Part shown: in pieces, positions 39,103-48,566 of the stretch
How positions within the stretch are numbered: position 1 is the stretch's first letter
Layout: every line of letters begins with the position of its first letter
Notes under the pieces: model-generated
Database searches by the model: none
Seen by the model: the letters and a program-made list of their open reading frames with translations, nothing else
Told to the model about the DNA's origin: nothing
Made by a program: the position numbers and the translations under genes
Assembly (NCBI RefSeq): GCF_009183655.1
Contig: NZ_WEIO01000002.1
Span: 310,001 to 374,000, forward strand
DNA: 64,000 nucleotides
From: Bacillus aerolatus
Lineage (GTDB): Bacteria > Bacillota > Bacilli > Bacillales > Domibacillaceae
Direction of reading: 5' to 3'

Positions 39103-40755
39103 ATGATGACATTTTCTAGCTTGCAGCGAAAAGAAATGTTAAATAAACTGCGAACGGAACATTTCGATCTAGTAGTTATCGGCGGTGGAATTACAGGAGC
39201 GGGTATTGCGCTTGACGCAGCAGCACGCGGCATGAAGACGGCTGTTTTGGAAATGCAGGATTTTGCCGCCGGTACGTCAAGCCGTTCAACGAAGCTTGTG
39301 CATGGCGGCTTGCGTTACTTAAAACAATTCGAAGTAAAGATGGTCGCAGAAGTAGGGAAAGAACGCGCTATCGTTTATGAAAACGGCCCCCACGTCACCA
39401 CGCCGGAATGGATGCTTTTGCCGATGCATAAAGGCGGAACGTTCGGCAAATTTTCCACGAGTATTGGTTTACGCGTCTACGACTTTCTTGCTGGTGTGAA
39501 AAAGTCGGAAAGACGAAAAATGTTGTCTGCTGAACACACATTGGAAAAAGAGCCGCTCGTGAAGAAGGAAGGTTTAGTGGGCGGCGGTTATTACGTGGAG
39601 TACCGGACTGACGATGCCCGGCTGACGATTGAAGTAATGAAAAAAGCAGTAGAAAAAGGGACGGCAGCCGTTAATTATGTGAAAGCGGAGGAGTTCATTT
39701 ATGAGGGGCAGACAGTTATCGGGGTTCGGGCGAAGGATGTATTCACGGGCGAAGTCCTGAACATTCGGGCGAAAAAAGTAGCGAATGCGGCGGGCCCTTG
39801 GGTCGATGAAGTGCGAAAAAAAGATCATACAGTGAACAATAAACATTTGCGGCTCACAAAAGGCACACATATTGTCATCGACCAGTCAAAATTTTCGCTG
39901 AAGCAGGCCGTTTATTTCGATTCTCCTGATGGGCGGATGATTTTCGCGATTCCGCGTGACGGCAAAGCATACGTGGGAACAACCGATACGTTTTATGATC
40001 AAGATAAAGCAAGTCCGAAAATGCTGGCTGAGGACCGGGAATACTTGTTAAGTGCTATTCGCTACATGTTTCCTAAAGTACAAGTGGATGCATCTGACGT
40101 GGAGTCGAGCTGGGTTGGTGTCCGCCCGCTTATTTATGAAGAAGGGAAAGATCCTTCGGAAATATCAAGGAAAGATGAGATATGGGAAGGGGAAAGCGGG
40201 TTAATTACTATCGCCGGCGGAAAACTGACTGGTTATCGTAAAATGGCGGAAACAGTCGTAGATCTTGTTTCTAAACGATTAAAAGATGAAACCGGAGCCG
40301 TATTTAAAGAAAGCCAAACGCTTCATTTGCCTATTTCGGGAGGAGACGTCGGAGGAGCGGATCAGTTCACGTCCTTTGTAGAAAGAAAAGGAAAAGAAGC
40401 CGTTTCATTCGGATTAACGAAGCAAGAAGGTGAAAGTCTCGCCCGCATGTACGGTTCAAATGTGGATCAGCTGTTTGCGCTCGCCAAACAAGAAGCGCCG
40501 GCCCGTTTGCCTAAAAAGCTTTATGTCCAACTAATGTACGCCATTACCTATGAAATGGCCGTTAAGCCGGTCGATTTCTTTATACGCCGGACAGGAGATT
40601 TATTCTTCCGAATTGATGAGGTTGTCCGTTACAAAGAACAAGTCATTCAACTGATGGCAAATGTGTTTCAATGGGAGCCTTCCATTAAAGCCGCTTATCA
40701 AGCAGAAGTGGAAAGGGAAATAAAAGATGCACAAGTTCCAGTTGATATTCAATAG
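39103..40755 (+). CDS. glpD: Aerobic glycerol-3-phosphate dehydrogenase
   Basis: FAD-dependent, membrane-associated enzyme that oxidises glycerol-3-phosphate to dihydroxyacetone phosphate and feeds quinones. 550 residues. FAD-binding [19 protein letters not shown] near 27-45, the family element [17 protein letters not shown], and [15 protein letters not shown] through [15 protein letters not shown] near the C-terminal third. ATGGAGGGA precedes tandem ATGs at 39103 and 39106. Own promoter and GlpP leader upstream, terminator downstream. Confidence 0.97.
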   Translation: MMTFSSLQRKEMLNKLRTEHFDLVVIGGGITGAGIALDAAARGMKTAVLEMQDFAAGTSSRSTKLVHGGLRYLKQFEVKMVAEVGKERAIVYENGPHVTTPEWMLLPMHKGGTFGKFSTSIGLRVYDFLAGVKKSERRKMLSAEHTLEKEPLVKKEGLVGGGYYVEYRTDDARLTIEVMKKAVEKGTAAVNYVKAEEFIYEGQTVIGVRAKDVFTGEVLNIRAKKVANAAGPWVDEVRKKDHTVNNKHLRLTKGTHIVIDQSKFSLKQAVYFDSPDGRMIFAIPRDGKAYVGTTDTFYDQDKASPKMLAEDREYLLSAIRYMFPKVQVDASDVESSWVGVRPLIYEEGKDPSEISRKDEIWEGESGLITIAGGKLTGYRKMAETVVDLVSKRLKDETGAVFKESQTLHLPISGGDVGGADQFTSFVERKGKEAVSFGLTKQEGESLARMYGSNVDQLFALAKQEAPARLPKKLYVQLMYAITYEMAVKPVDFFIRRTGDLFFRIDEVVRYKEQVIQLMANVFQWEPSIKAAYQAEVEREIKDAQVPVDIQ

Positions 40756-40761
40756 GGGGCG

Positions 40762-40793
40762 AAAATCCGGTGCAGAGAGAACCGGATTTTTCT
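40762..40793 (+). terminator. Terminator after glpD
   Basis: AAAATCCGGT/ACCGGATTTT, loop of nine bases, then TTCTC. Confidence 0.88.
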
Positions 40794-40879
40794 CTTTCCA
40801 TGTTTAAAATTGCAAAAAGCGGCGAGAATATAGTATTAGCTTTAATAAGTGATTGTACATATGATACGATAAGAAAAAA

Positions 40880-41851
40880 ATGATAAAGGCAGTGAAAAGA
40901 TTGTGTCAGCGAGAAAAGCTTATCGTATTAATCGGTCCGACAGCGGTAGGTAAAACCACCTTAAGCATCCATTTAGCTAAACGATTCGGCGGAGAAATCA
41001 TTAGCGGAGACTCCATGCAAATATACAAGGGAATGGATATTGGCACGGCAAAAGTCACTCCGGAAGAAATGGACGGAATCCCTCATCATTTAATCGATAT
41101 AAAAGAACCGGACGAACCATTTTCAGCCGCTGAATTTCAACAGCTCGTCAGGCAGAAAATAACGGAAATCACGAATAAAGGAGCTTTGCCAATCATCGTT
41201 GGCGGGACAGGTTTATATATTCAATCAGTGATTTGCGATTATCAATTTTCTGAAACAGGCAGCGATTTACAGCTGCGGGCAGAATTAGAGCGGGAAGCGG
41301 AACGTTCGGGAAAAACAGCCCTTTATGAAAAGCTCGTGCACATTGATTCGGAAGCCGCCGCTGCTATTCATCCGAATAACGTGAGGAGAGTCATTCGTGC
41401 GCTCGAGATTTATTACACAACGGGAAAAAAGATGTCTCATCAACAAATGAAGAATTCTTCTGAGCTTTTATATGAGACTGCTTTGATCGGGCTGACGATG
41501 GAACGGGAGCTATTATACAGCCGTATCAACGAAAGAGTGGACAAGATGATGGCGGAAGGCTTGCTTGAAGAAGTGGGAGAGCTTTGGAGAAAAGGCATCC
41601 GAAGCGGCCAGGCTGTGCAGGCGATCGGCTACAAGGAACTGTTCGGCTATTTGAGAGGAGAAGAATCCTTAGAATCTGCCGTCGAGCAATTAAAACAAAA
41701 TTCGAGAAATTATGCCAAGCGGCAGTTGACATGGTTCCGAAATAAAATGCAGGTTGACTGGTTTGACCTGTCAGATGAAGAACAGCGAATGGGAAAAATA
41801 AATGAAATTTCGGATTTTATAGCAGGAAAGCTGCATTTGAAAGAGAATTAA
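40880..41851 (+). CDS. miaA: tRNA dimethylallyltransferase MiaA
   Basis: Transfers a dimethylallyl group to A37 of tRNAs reading UNN codons, making the substrate of MiaB. Up to 323 residues. P-loop GPTAVGKTTLS near residue 19, SGDSMQIYKGMDIGTAK, PHHLID, VGGTGLYIQS and the tRNA-binding QAIGYKEL. The start is uncertain: ATG 40880 has no good ribosome site, GTG 40892 is very close to AAAGG (40885-40889), and TTG 40901 has better spacing; the protein would be 316-323 residues. hfq follows. Confidence 0.93.
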   Translation: MIKAVKRLCQREKLIVLIGPTAVGKTTLSIHLAKRFGGEIISGDSMQIYKGMDIGTAKVTPEEMDGIPHHLIDIKEPDEPFSAAEFQQLVRQKITEITNKGALPIIVGGTGLYIQSVICDYQFSETGSDLQLRAELEREAERSGKTALYEKLVHIDSEAAAAIHPNNVRRVIRALEIYYTTGKKMSHQQMKNSSELLYETALIGLTMERELLYSRINERVDKMMAEGLLEEVGELWRKGIRSGQAVQAIGYKELFGYLRGEESLESAVEQLKQNSRNYAKRQLTWFRNKMQVDWFDLSDEEQRMGKINEISDFIAGKLHLKEN

Positions 41852-41882
41852 ATAAGTATAGATAGAAAGAGGAGGAAAAGAC

Positions 41883-42116
41883 ATGAAACAAGGGATTAAT
41901 ATACAGGATCAATTTCTGAATCAGCTGCGAAAAGATGGAACACTCGTTACTGTATTTTTATTAAATGGCTTTCAATTGCGGGGTTATATAAAAGGGTTCG
42001 ATAACTTTACCGTCTTATTTGAATCAGATGGAAAACAACAGTTAGTTTATAAACACGCTATTTCTACATTCGCTCCTCAACGAAATGTACAAATTTCTTT
42101 AGAAGAACAAGAATAA
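41883..42116 (+). CDS. hfq: RNA chaperone Hfq
   Basis: 77-residue Sm-like hexameric RNA-binding protein. Sm1 region [20 protein letters not shown] with [17 protein letters not shown], and Sm2 region YKHAIST. GAGGAGG precedes the ATG by nine bases. It lies 31 bases after miaA, the common order in many bacteria, and ends at a strong terminator. Confidence 0.98.
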   Translation: MKQGINIQDQFLNQLRKDGTLVTVFLLNGFQLRGYIKGFDNFTVLFESDGKQQLVYKHAISTFAPQRNVQISLEEQE

Positions 42117-42123
42117 ATCCGTT

Positions 42124-42156
42124 AAAACGTGTACAGTCCCTTGTACACGTTTTTTA
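42124..42156 (+). terminator. Terminator after miaA-hfq
   Basis: Perfect 12-bp stem AAAACGTGTACA/TGTACACGTTTT, loop GTCCCT, then T2 and ATATA. Confidence 0.92.
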
Positions 42157-42280
42157 TATACAGAAAGATGTATGTTTGCTTTTATGATGAATAGAATGAA
42201 GAAAGGGAAATTATTTCTCGGGAAAGCGCAAAATAAGACATTAAGTGACGGCCTCCGTCAAATTTGGTGGGGTGATAGAA

Positions 42281-43216
42281 GTGAAGCAGCCAATTCGCAT
42301 GAAAGACAACGGCCAAATCAATGTTGTGCTGCACACCAAAAATGACCGCATCCAGCAGCCAGTCCGTGAAGAGCGGCCTTATACCTGGTCCAGTTCCTCT
42401 GAGCATGCGGTGTTGAAGAAGGTAGAAAGTGAACTGGATGCTTTAATAGGACTTGAAGATTTAAAAAAGATGATCAGGGAAATATATGCGTGGATTTTTG
42501 TCAGTAGGAAAAGAGAAGAGAGCGGATTGAAGGCAGGCAAACAAGTGCTGCATATGATGTTTAAAGGAAATCCGGGGACAGGAAAAACAACAGCTGCCCG
42601 CATTATCGGCAAACTTTTTTTTGAAATGAAAGTATTGTCAAAAGGACATTTGATTGAGGCAGAGCGTGCCGATTTAGTCGGCGAATATATCGGGCACACG
42701 GCGCAGAAAACGAGAGATTTAATTAAAAAAGCGATGGGGGGCATTTTATTTATTGATGAAGCTTACTCGCTTGGCAGAGGTGGAGAAAAAGATTTTGGGA
42801 AAGAAGCGATTGATACACTTGTAAAGCATATGGAAGATAAGCAAAATGATTTTATATTAATTTTAGCGGGATATCCGAGGGAGATGAACCATTTTTTTAC
42901 ATTGAATCCAGGTTTGGAATCTCGTTTTCCTCTTATTTTTCAATTTCCGGATTATCGCCCCGAACAATTAATGGCTATTGCAGAAAAAATGGCCGCTGAA
43001 AAAGAATATAAATTCAGTAAGGAAGCAAAAATGAAGATGCGCGAACACTTTGTCCGTGTGAGAGAGGAAAATAATCAAACATTTTCAAACGGCAGGTATG
43101 TGAGAAATTTAATTGAAAAAGCGATGCGTTCACAGGCGGTCCGCTTGCTTGACGAAAGCAGCTACCAATATGAAGAACTAATGATGCTGTATTCAAAAGA
43201 CATTCACTTTAACTAG
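42281..43216 (+). CDS. spoVK: Stage V sporulation protein K (AAA ATPase)
   Basis: CbxX/CfqX-type AAA ATPase needed for late spore maturation in B. subtilis. 311 residues from the GTG at 42281, which has GGTGGGGTG upstream; a GTG at 42245 would add 12 residues without a ribosome site. Walker A GNPGTGKTTAA near residue 96, the pore/sensor segment HLIEAERADLVGEYIGHTA, Walker B ILFIDEAYSLGRGGEKDFG near 153, and the arginine-finger region NPGLESRFP. In B. subtilis ynbA (hflX) follows; here ~10 kb of catabolic genes intervene. Confidence 0.95.
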   Translation: MKQPIRMKDNGQINVVLHTKNDRIQQPVREERPYTWSSSSEHAVLKKVESELDALIGLEDLKKMIREIYAWIFVSRKREESGLKAGKQVLHMMFKGNPGTGKTTAARIIGKLFFEMKVLSKGHLIEAERADLVGEYIGHTAQKTRDLIKKAMGGILFIDEAYSLGRGGEKDFGKEAIDTLVKHMEDKQNDFILILAGYPREMNHFFTLNPGLESRFPLIFQFPDYRPEQLMAIAEKMAAEKEYKFSKEAKMKMREHFVRVREENNQTFSNGRYVRNLIEKAMRSQAVRLLDESSYQYEELMMLYSKDIHFN

Positions 43217-43241
43217 CGGATGAAATTGAAAAGGATAGTAA

Positions 43242-43344
43242 CCGGCAGAAAAGCCATGACGAACCGGGTAAACGTAATCAAACATGTTGCCAATATTGAA
43301 GTTATCTTCTCACCTGCTTATAATGCCCGGCTTTTCTGCAGCTG
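43242..43344 (+). other. Long-loop inverted repeat after spoVK
   Basis: CGGCAGAAAAGCC (43242-43254) pairs with GGCTTTTCTGC (about 43330-43340), enclosing about 75 bases. No T tract follows on the plus strand. It may be a weak terminator of the same long-insert style as those after dapA and spoVS. Confidence 0.4.
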
Positions 43345-43383
43345 CATACTCAACTGTAGTTGTTTTTATTTTCTGATAAATAA

Positions 43384-43411
43384 TTGTCAAAATAGTTTTT
43401 ATTGTGATACT
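43384..43411 (+). promoter_or_regulatory. Candidate promoter of tetR
   Basis: TTGTCA (43384-43389), 16-base spacer, GATACT (43406-43411), about 20 bases before the start codon. Confidence 0.5.
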
Positions 43412-43432
43412 ATTGTGTTGAAGGTGGTCCAA

Positions 43433-44071
43433 ATGAAAAAAAAACCATTAAAAGCAAGAATTGTTGAAACATCGCTCGTCATGTTTGAAAAACACGGATA
43501 CCACGGGGTGACCGTCGATCAGATTGTGGAAGAGTGCGGTACGTCCAAGGGGGGATTTTACCACAACTTTAAATCAAAAGACGAATTGCTGTACAACATT
43601 CATGACGTCTTTATTTCGTATGTGCTCGACAGGGCAAAAGAAGCATATGATAATTACAGCACACCTACATCACGGCTCTGTGCCATTATACTGTCTTTTA
43701 CAAAAGTATTTGATTTGTATAAGCCGCATATTACTGTTTTTTATCAGGAAAGCACTTATTTAAAAGGGGATTTTCAAGAAAAGATCAATGCAAAGCGCGA
43801 TGAATATCGAAAAATAATTTTACGAGTTATTCGGGAAGGTCAAGAAAATGGCGACTTTCGCCCGGAAGTGTCTGCTGAAATTACGACGATGGCCATTATC
43901 GGCATGGTGAACTGGACGTATAAGTGGTTTAAGAAAGATGGAGAGCTTTCGATTGAAAAAATAGGAGAAATATTCAATGACTTGCTCGTCCATGCGTTAG
44001 TGACTGAGAAAGGCATGGAAAATCAAGACATTCACACATATTTACTAAAAAGTCAGCTGATCAGTGAATAA
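43433..44071 (+). CDS. TetR-family regulator of the leucine/acyl-CoA operon
   Basis: 212 residues from ATG 43433 (AAGGTGG upstream; the frame is open to 43220 but that part overlaps the promoter). N-terminal TetR helix-turn-helix (about 8-54; ARIVETSLVMFEKHGYHGVT, SKGGFYHNFKSKDELLYNI) and a C-terminal ligand domain. It lies 76 bases upstream of an acyl-CoA dehydrogenase operon that has a dyad between its promoter elements, so it is probably the acyl-CoA-responsive repressor of that operon. Related to FadR-type TetR proteins; the ligand is inferred. Confidence 0.88.
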   Translation: MKKKPLKARIVETSLVMFEKHGYHGVTVDQIVEECGTSKGGFYHNFKSKDELLYNIHDVFISYVLDRAKEAYDNYSTPTSRLCAIILSFTKVFDLYKPHITVFYQESTYLKGDFQEKINAKRDEYRKIILRVIREGQENGDFRPEVSAEITTMAIIGMVNWTYKWFKKDGELSIEKIGEIFNDLLVHALVTEKGMENQDIHTYLLKSQLISE

Positions 44072-44089
44072 GCTGGCTATTATAACGAC

Positions 44090-44120
44090 TTACAGAGACC
44101 GACTAGTCTGTCCTTATAAA
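44090..44120 (+). promoter_or_regulatory. Operon promoter with TetR-type operator
   Basis: TTACAG (44090-44095) and TATAAA (44115-44120) flank the 16-base dyad GACCGACTAGTCTGTC (44097-44112), which is palindromic except for one mismatched pair. An operator between -35 and -10 fits direct repression by the upstream TetR protein. Confidence 0.68.
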
Positions 44121-44147
44121 TAACGGTCAAAACAAGGGGGAATTCAC

Positions 44148-45290
44148 ATGAATTTTGAATTAACGAAAGAGCAGCAAATGTTAAAAGAAATGGTAAAAGG
44201 CTTTGCTGAAAAAGAAATCAAGCCGTACGCGCAAGAACTGGATGAAACATCACAATTTCGTGAACAGACATTTAAGAAAATGGCGGAACTCGGACTTCTC
44301 GGCATTCCATTTCCAGAAGAGTATGGCGGAGCAGGCGGTGACACGGTATCTTATGCGATTGCCGTGGAAGAAATCGGCAAAGCATGCGGCGGAACTGGTT
44401 TAAGCTATGCAGCGGCGATCAGCCTTGGGGCAAGTCCTGTTTTTTATTTCGGAACTGAAGAACAGAAGCAGGAATGGCTCGTGCCAATGGCGAAAGGAGA
44501 AACATTGGGTTCGTTTGGATTAACGGAACCGAATGCCGGTTCAGATGCAGGCGGAACAAGAACAAAGGCAGTACTTGACGGTGATGAGTATGTGATCAAT
44601 GGCGAGAAATGCTGGATTACGAATGCCGGCTATGCGCGGCAAATCATTGTAACAGCTGTTACAGGTAAAAGAGAAGATGGCAAAAACATCGTATCAGCCA
44701 TTATTGTGCCTGCTGATGCGCCGGGAGTAACTATTTCCTGCAACTATGACAAAATGGGCGTCCGCGCTTCAAACACATGTGAAATTGTATTAGATAATGT
44801 GCGAGTACCGAAAGAAAATCTTCTTGGAGACAGTAAAAAAGGATTCAGCCAGTTTTTATACACATTAGATGGAGGCCGCATTTCTATCGCCGCTTTAGCT
44901 GTGGGCATCGCCCAGGCTGCCTTGGAAAAAGCGCTGCAGTACGCAAAAGAGCGGGTGCAATTCGGTCAGCCGATCTCTAAATTCCAGGCGATTCAATTTA
45001 AGCTGGCAGATATGGCTACTGAAGTAGAATTGGCACGCAATCTCGTGTATAAAGCAGCCTGGCTGAAAGATCAAGGCAAGCCATTTGGAAAAGAAGCGGC
45101 CATGGCAAAGCTTTTCGCGTCAGAAACGAGTTTCCGTACGAGCAATCAGGCGATTCAAATTCACGGTGGATATGGATATATGCGTGAATATGATGTGGAA
45201 AGGTTTTTGCGCGATGCCAAATTGCTTGAAATTGGGGAAGGTACTTCTGAAATTCAGCGCCTAGTCATCGCGCGGCATCTTGGCTGTTAA
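44148..45290 (+). CDS. Acyl-CoA dehydrogenase (probable isovaleryl-CoA dehydrogenase)
   Basis: 380-residue FAD enzyme. Features: [16 protein letters not shown] (substrate/FAD region), [29 protein letters not shown], and the C-terminal [20 protein letters not shown] and [18 protein letters not shown]. First gene of the operon; the downstream set is the lower leucine pathway, so the likely step is isovaleryl-CoA to 3-methylcrotonyl-CoA. B. subtilis YngJ is the counterpart. A broader short-chain acyl-CoA range is possible. AAGGGGGAA precedes the ATG. Confidence 0.9.
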   Translation: MNFELTKEQQMLKEMVKGFAEKEIKPYAQELDETSQFREQTFKKMAELGLLGIPFPEEYGGAGGDTVSYAIAVEEIGKACGGTGLSYAAAISLGASPVFYFGTEEQKQEWLVPMAKGETLGSFGLTEPNAGSDAGGTRTKAVLDGDEYVINGEKCWITNAGYARQIIVTAVTGKREDGKNIVSAIIVPADAPGVTISCNYDKMGVRASNTCEIVLDNVRVPKENLLGDSKKGFSQFLYTLDGGRISIAALAVGIAQAALEKALQYAKERVQFGQPISKFQAIQFKLADMATEVELARNLVYKAAWLKDQGKPFGKEAAMAKLFASETSFRTSNQAIQIHGGYGYMREYDVERFLRDAKLLEIGEGTSEIQRLVIARHLGC

Positions 45291-45314
45291 AAGATAAGAG
45301 GGGGAAGGGTCGTA

Positions 45315-46949
45315 ATGAGCGAATTGATGCGTGAAACTGTAGGGGAACTATTAGCAAAAAGAGCTGAACAACTTCCACAACATGAAGCACTTGTCTATCC
45401 AGATCGAAATTTACGATATACGTACAGTGAATTTGATCGGCTGTGCCGGACAGCAGCCCGCGGATTAATGGCACTCGGCATTGATAAAGGAGAAAATTTG
45501 GCCGTTTGGGCGACGAATGTCCCTGAATGGGTGACCCTGCAGTTTGCAACAGGTAAAATGGGAGCGGTTTTAGTTACGGTCAATACGAACTACCGCGCAT
45601 CTGAACTTGAATATTTATTGAAGCAATCAGAAAGCCGGACACTCATTTTAATAGAAGGTTATCGCGGAAATTCTTATATCGACACCATTTATGAACTTTG
45701 TCCTGAGCTAGATTCATGTGAACCGGGAAAGCTGGCATCAAAACGGCTGCCTCTCTTAAAAAATGTGATTGTCCTCAGCGAAAAAACATACAGCGGCATG
45801 TACAACTGGGCTGACATTTTAGCAATGGCAGATGAAGTGACAGAGGAAGTGTTAGACGCAAGGGCAGCTGAACTCACACCTGATGAAGTCATCAATATGC
45901 AGTATACATCTGGAACAACGGGCTTTCCGAAAGGAGTTATGCTGACACACAGCAACTTAGTTAATAATGCTTTAAATATTGCCGGCTGCATGGAGTTAAC
46001 GCAAGACGATCGGCTATGTATACCAGTGCCGTTTTTTCACTGTTTCGGCAGTGTCATTGGAACTCTCGCCTGTGTAACCGTTGGAGCAGCGATGGTGCCT
46101 GTCCAAGAATTTGATCCGGAAACGGTGCTCGCGACTGTAGAAGGAGAAAAATGCACAGCACTGCATGGCGTGCCGACGATGTTCATTGCTGAATTGAATC
46201 ATCCGAATTTTCAAAACTATGATTTGTCTACGCTTCGAACTGGCGTCATGGCAGGATCTAATTGCCCGGTAGAAGTGATGAAGGCAGTAATGAATAAAAT
46301 GCATATGAAAGAAATTACAATTTGCTATGGCCAGACAGAATCTTCACCCGTTATTACGCAGACGCGTACAAATGATCCTGTTGAGCTTCGTGTAGAGACG
46401 GTAGGGCGCGCACTTCCAAAAGTAGAAGTGAAAATAGTGGAACCCGGGTTAATGGAATCGCTTCCCCCAAACGTGCAAGGCGAATTGTGTACACGAGGAT
46501 ATCACGTAATGAAAGGCTACTATAATAATCCAAGTGCAACAAAAGAGGCTATTGATGAAGAAGGATGGCTTCACACGGGCGACCTCGCTGTGATGGATGA
46601 AAACGGTTATATAAGAGTAACAGGTCGTTTGAAAGATATGATCATCCGCGGCGGTGAAAACGTTTACCCGCGCGAAATTGAAGAATTTTTGTACACTCAT
46701 CCGAAAATATTAGACGCTCAAGTCATCGGTGTACCAGATGAAAAATACGGAGAAGAGGTAATGGCATGGGTTATTTTAAAAGAAGGTGAAGAAGCGTCTG
46801 CGGATGAAATCAAAGACTACTTTAAAGATAAAATTTCCCGTCATAAAATTCCGAAACACATTCAGTTTACGAAAGAGTATCCGATGACAGCTTCAGGAAA
46901 AATTCAAAAATTTAAACTTCAGGAACAGTCGCTGAGCTTGTTTATGTAA
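45315..46949 (+). CDS. Acyl-CoA synthetase (AMP-forming)
   Basis: 544 residues, ANL superfamily (YngI-like). AMP-binding P-loop YTSGTTGFPKGVMLTHSN near residue 195, CYGQTESSP, GWLHTGDLAVMDENGYIRVT, RLKDMIIRGGENVYPREIE and the catalytic Lys in TASGKIQKFK at the C-terminus. Activates a carboxylic acid to its CoA ester; in this operon isovalerate, 3-methylcrotonate or a medium-chain acid are likely. GGGGGAAGGG precedes the ATG. 24 bases after the dehydrogenase. Confidence 0.9.
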   Translation: MSELMRETVGELLAKRAEQLPQHEALVYPDRNLRYTYSEFDRLCRTAARGLMALGIDKGENLAVWATNVPEWVTLQFATGKMGAVLVTVNTNYRASELEYLLKQSESRTLILIEGYRGNSYIDTIYELCPELDSCEPGKLASKRLPLLKNVIVLSEKTYSGMYNWADILAMADEVTEEVLDARAAELTPDEVINMQYTSGTTGFPKGVMLTHSNLVNNALNIAGCMELTQDDRLCIPVPFFHCFGSVIGTLACVTVGAAMVPVQEFDPETVLATVEGEKCTALHGVPTMFIAELNHPNFQNYDLSTLRTGVMAGSNCPVEVMKAVMNKMHMKEITICYGQTESSPVITQTRTNDPVELRVETVGRALPKVEVKIVEPGLMESLPPNVQGELCTRGYHVMKGYYNNPSATKEAIDEEGWLHTGDLAVMDENGYIRVTGRLKDMIIRGGENVYPREIEEFLYTHPKILDAQVIGVPDEKYGEEVMAWVILKEGEEASADEIKDYFKDKISRHKIPKHIQFTKEYPMTASGKIQKFKLQEQSLSLFM

Positions 46950-46969
46950 AACGGAAAGGGGCGTTACAT

Positions 46970-48328
46970 ATGTTTTCGAAAATCTTGATTGCTAATCGCG
47001 GAGAAATTGCTTTGCGCATTATCCGTACGTGTCAAAAACTAAGAATCCAAACGGTTGCTGTTTATTCAGAGGCAGATGCGGATTCACTGTTTGTTCGGCA
47101 GGCAGATGAAGCTTTCTGTATCGGCAAGCCGCAAGTAAACCTCAGTTACTTAAATGCAGATGAAATTATTCGGGTAGCGAAAGCGAGCGGAGCGGAAGCT
47201 GTTCATCCGGGATATGGCCTTCTTTCCGAAAATGCATCATTTGCCCAAAAATGTATAGATGAAGGCCTTGTGTTTATCGGGCCATCACCTAGTATTCTTT
47301 CAGCGATGGGAAGCAAAATTGAAGCCCGTAAGACGATGAAGCAGGCAGGCGTTCCGATTATTGAAGGAGTCAACATTCCACTTGAAAATGAAGAAGAAGC
47401 AAAAGAGGCAGCCAAGTCCATCGGCTATCCGCTTATGCTAAAAGCATCGGCAGGGGGCGGCGGAATCGGCATGCAGCTCGTTCACTCCGACGAAGAGCTT
47501 GTAAAAGCCTTTGCTGGGAACAAAAAAAGAGCAGAATCGTTCTTCGGCGATGGTGCTATGTTTCTTGAAAAGTATATTCAGAAGCCGCATCACATTGAAG
47601 TGCAAATATTAGCTGATTCCCACGGCCAAGTCATTCCTTTATGGGAGCGGGAATGTTCGATTCAGCGCCGTAACCAGAAAGTCGTGGAAGAAGCGCCTTC
47701 GCCATTTATTAGCGAAGAAACGCGGAGCTGTATGCTTGATGCCGCAGTGAAAGCAGCCCAGCATATTGGCTACACGAATGCGGGCACGATTGAATTTTTA
47801 GTCGATCATGAACAAAATTTCTACTTTCTTGAAATGAATACGAGACTTCAGGTCGAGCATCCCGTAACTGAAGAAATCACCGGGCTGGACTTAGTTGAAG
47901 AACAACTAAAAGTCGCTGCCGGTGAAAGATTGGCGCTTACGAGGGAAGCAGTTCAGCGAAATGGCCATGCGATTGAGGTGCGGATTTATGCGGAAGACCC
48001 GAAAACCTTTTTTCCTTCACCAGGACAAATCACCGAATTTGAGCTGCCGCAAGGTGAAGGCATCCGCAATGAATGTGCCATTGAAGCAGGTTCAGCAGTT
48101 ACACCATTTTATGATCCGATGATCGGCAAGCTCATTGCATGGGGAGCAACGAGAGAAGAAGCATGCACTCGCATGCAGGCCGCGCTCGATCAATTTAAAA
48201 TTGAAGGCATTAAAACAAATATACCAATGCTCAAAAAAATTGTCAGTCATAAACAGTTTTTAAAAGGGTTGACTACAACTCAGTTCGTGGAGGAATATTA
48301 TTTGCCGGAGTTAACAACAACGAAATAA
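46970..48328 (+). CDS. Biotin carboxylase subunit of acyl-CoA carboxylase
   Basis: 452 residues, ATP-grasp biotin carboxylase (YngH-like, AccC paralogue). Features: ANRGEIALRIIRTC at the N-terminus, YGLLSENASFA, the ATP loop KASAGGGGIGM near 158-168, HIEVQILAD, ECSIQRRNQK and FLEMNTRLQVEHPVTEEITG. The biotin carrier is not fused: the protein ends where other methylcrotonyl-CoA carboxylase alpha subunits continue, and a 70-residue carrier follows as its own gene. Context suggests 3-methylcrotonyl-CoA carboxylase. Confidence 0.93.
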   Translation: MFSKILIANRGEIALRIIRTCQKLRIQTVAVYSEADADSLFVRQADEAFCIGKPQVNLSYLNADEIIRVAKASGAEAVHPGYGLLSENASFAQKCIDEGLVFIGPSPSILSAMGSKIEARKTMKQAGVPIIEGVNIPLENEEEAKEAAKSIGYPLMLKASAGGGGIGMQLVHSDEELVKAFAGNKKRAESFFGDGAMFLEKYIQKPHHIEVQILADSHGQVIPLWERECSIQRRNQKVVEEAPSPFISEETRSCMLDAAVKAAQHIGYTNAGTIEFLVDHEQNFYFLEMNTRLQVEHPVTEEITGLDLVEEQLKVAAGERLALTREAVQRNGHAIEVRIYAEDPKTFFPSPGQITEFELPQGEGIRNECAIEAGSAVTPFYDPMIGKLIAWGATREEACTRMQAALDQFKIEGIKTNIPMLKKIVSHKQFLKGLTTTQFVEEYYLPELTTTK

Positions 48329-48341
48329 AGGAGAGATTACA

Positions 48342-48554
48342 ATGGCAACAGTACAGGCAAGTATGGCAGGAAACGTATGGAAGGTTCTTGTGTCGGAAGG
48401 GGAAGAAGTAAAAGCAGGGCAGGACGTCGTCATTTTGGAATCGATGAAGATGGAAATACCGATCGCGGCAGAAGAAGACGGAACGGTTCGAAAAGTCCAT
48501 ATAAATGAAGGAGATTTTGTCAACGAAGCGGATGCGCTAGTTGATGTGGAATAG
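48342..48554 (+). CDS. Biotin carboxyl carrier protein (biotinyl domain)
   Basis: 70 residues, one complete biotinyl/lipoyl-like domain. The biotinylation site is Lys36 in ILESMKMEIP. No linker or extra domain, much shorter than AccB. It lies 13 bases after the biotin carboxylase and is the counterpart of B. subtilis YngHB. Carries CO2 from the carboxylase to the carboxyltransferase two genes downstream. AAAGGAGAGA precedes the ATG. Confidence 0.93.
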   Translation: MATVQASMAGNVWKVLVSEGEEVKAGQDVVILESMKMEIPIAAEEDGTVRKVHINEGDFVNEADALVDVE

Positions 48555-48566
48555 GAGGAGGGCCCC

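Noticed and set aside
43220-43432. N-terminal extension of the TetR protein
   Set aside because: The extension covers the promoter and an inverted repeat and is Cys-rich without family similarity; the ATG at 43433 has a good ribosome site.
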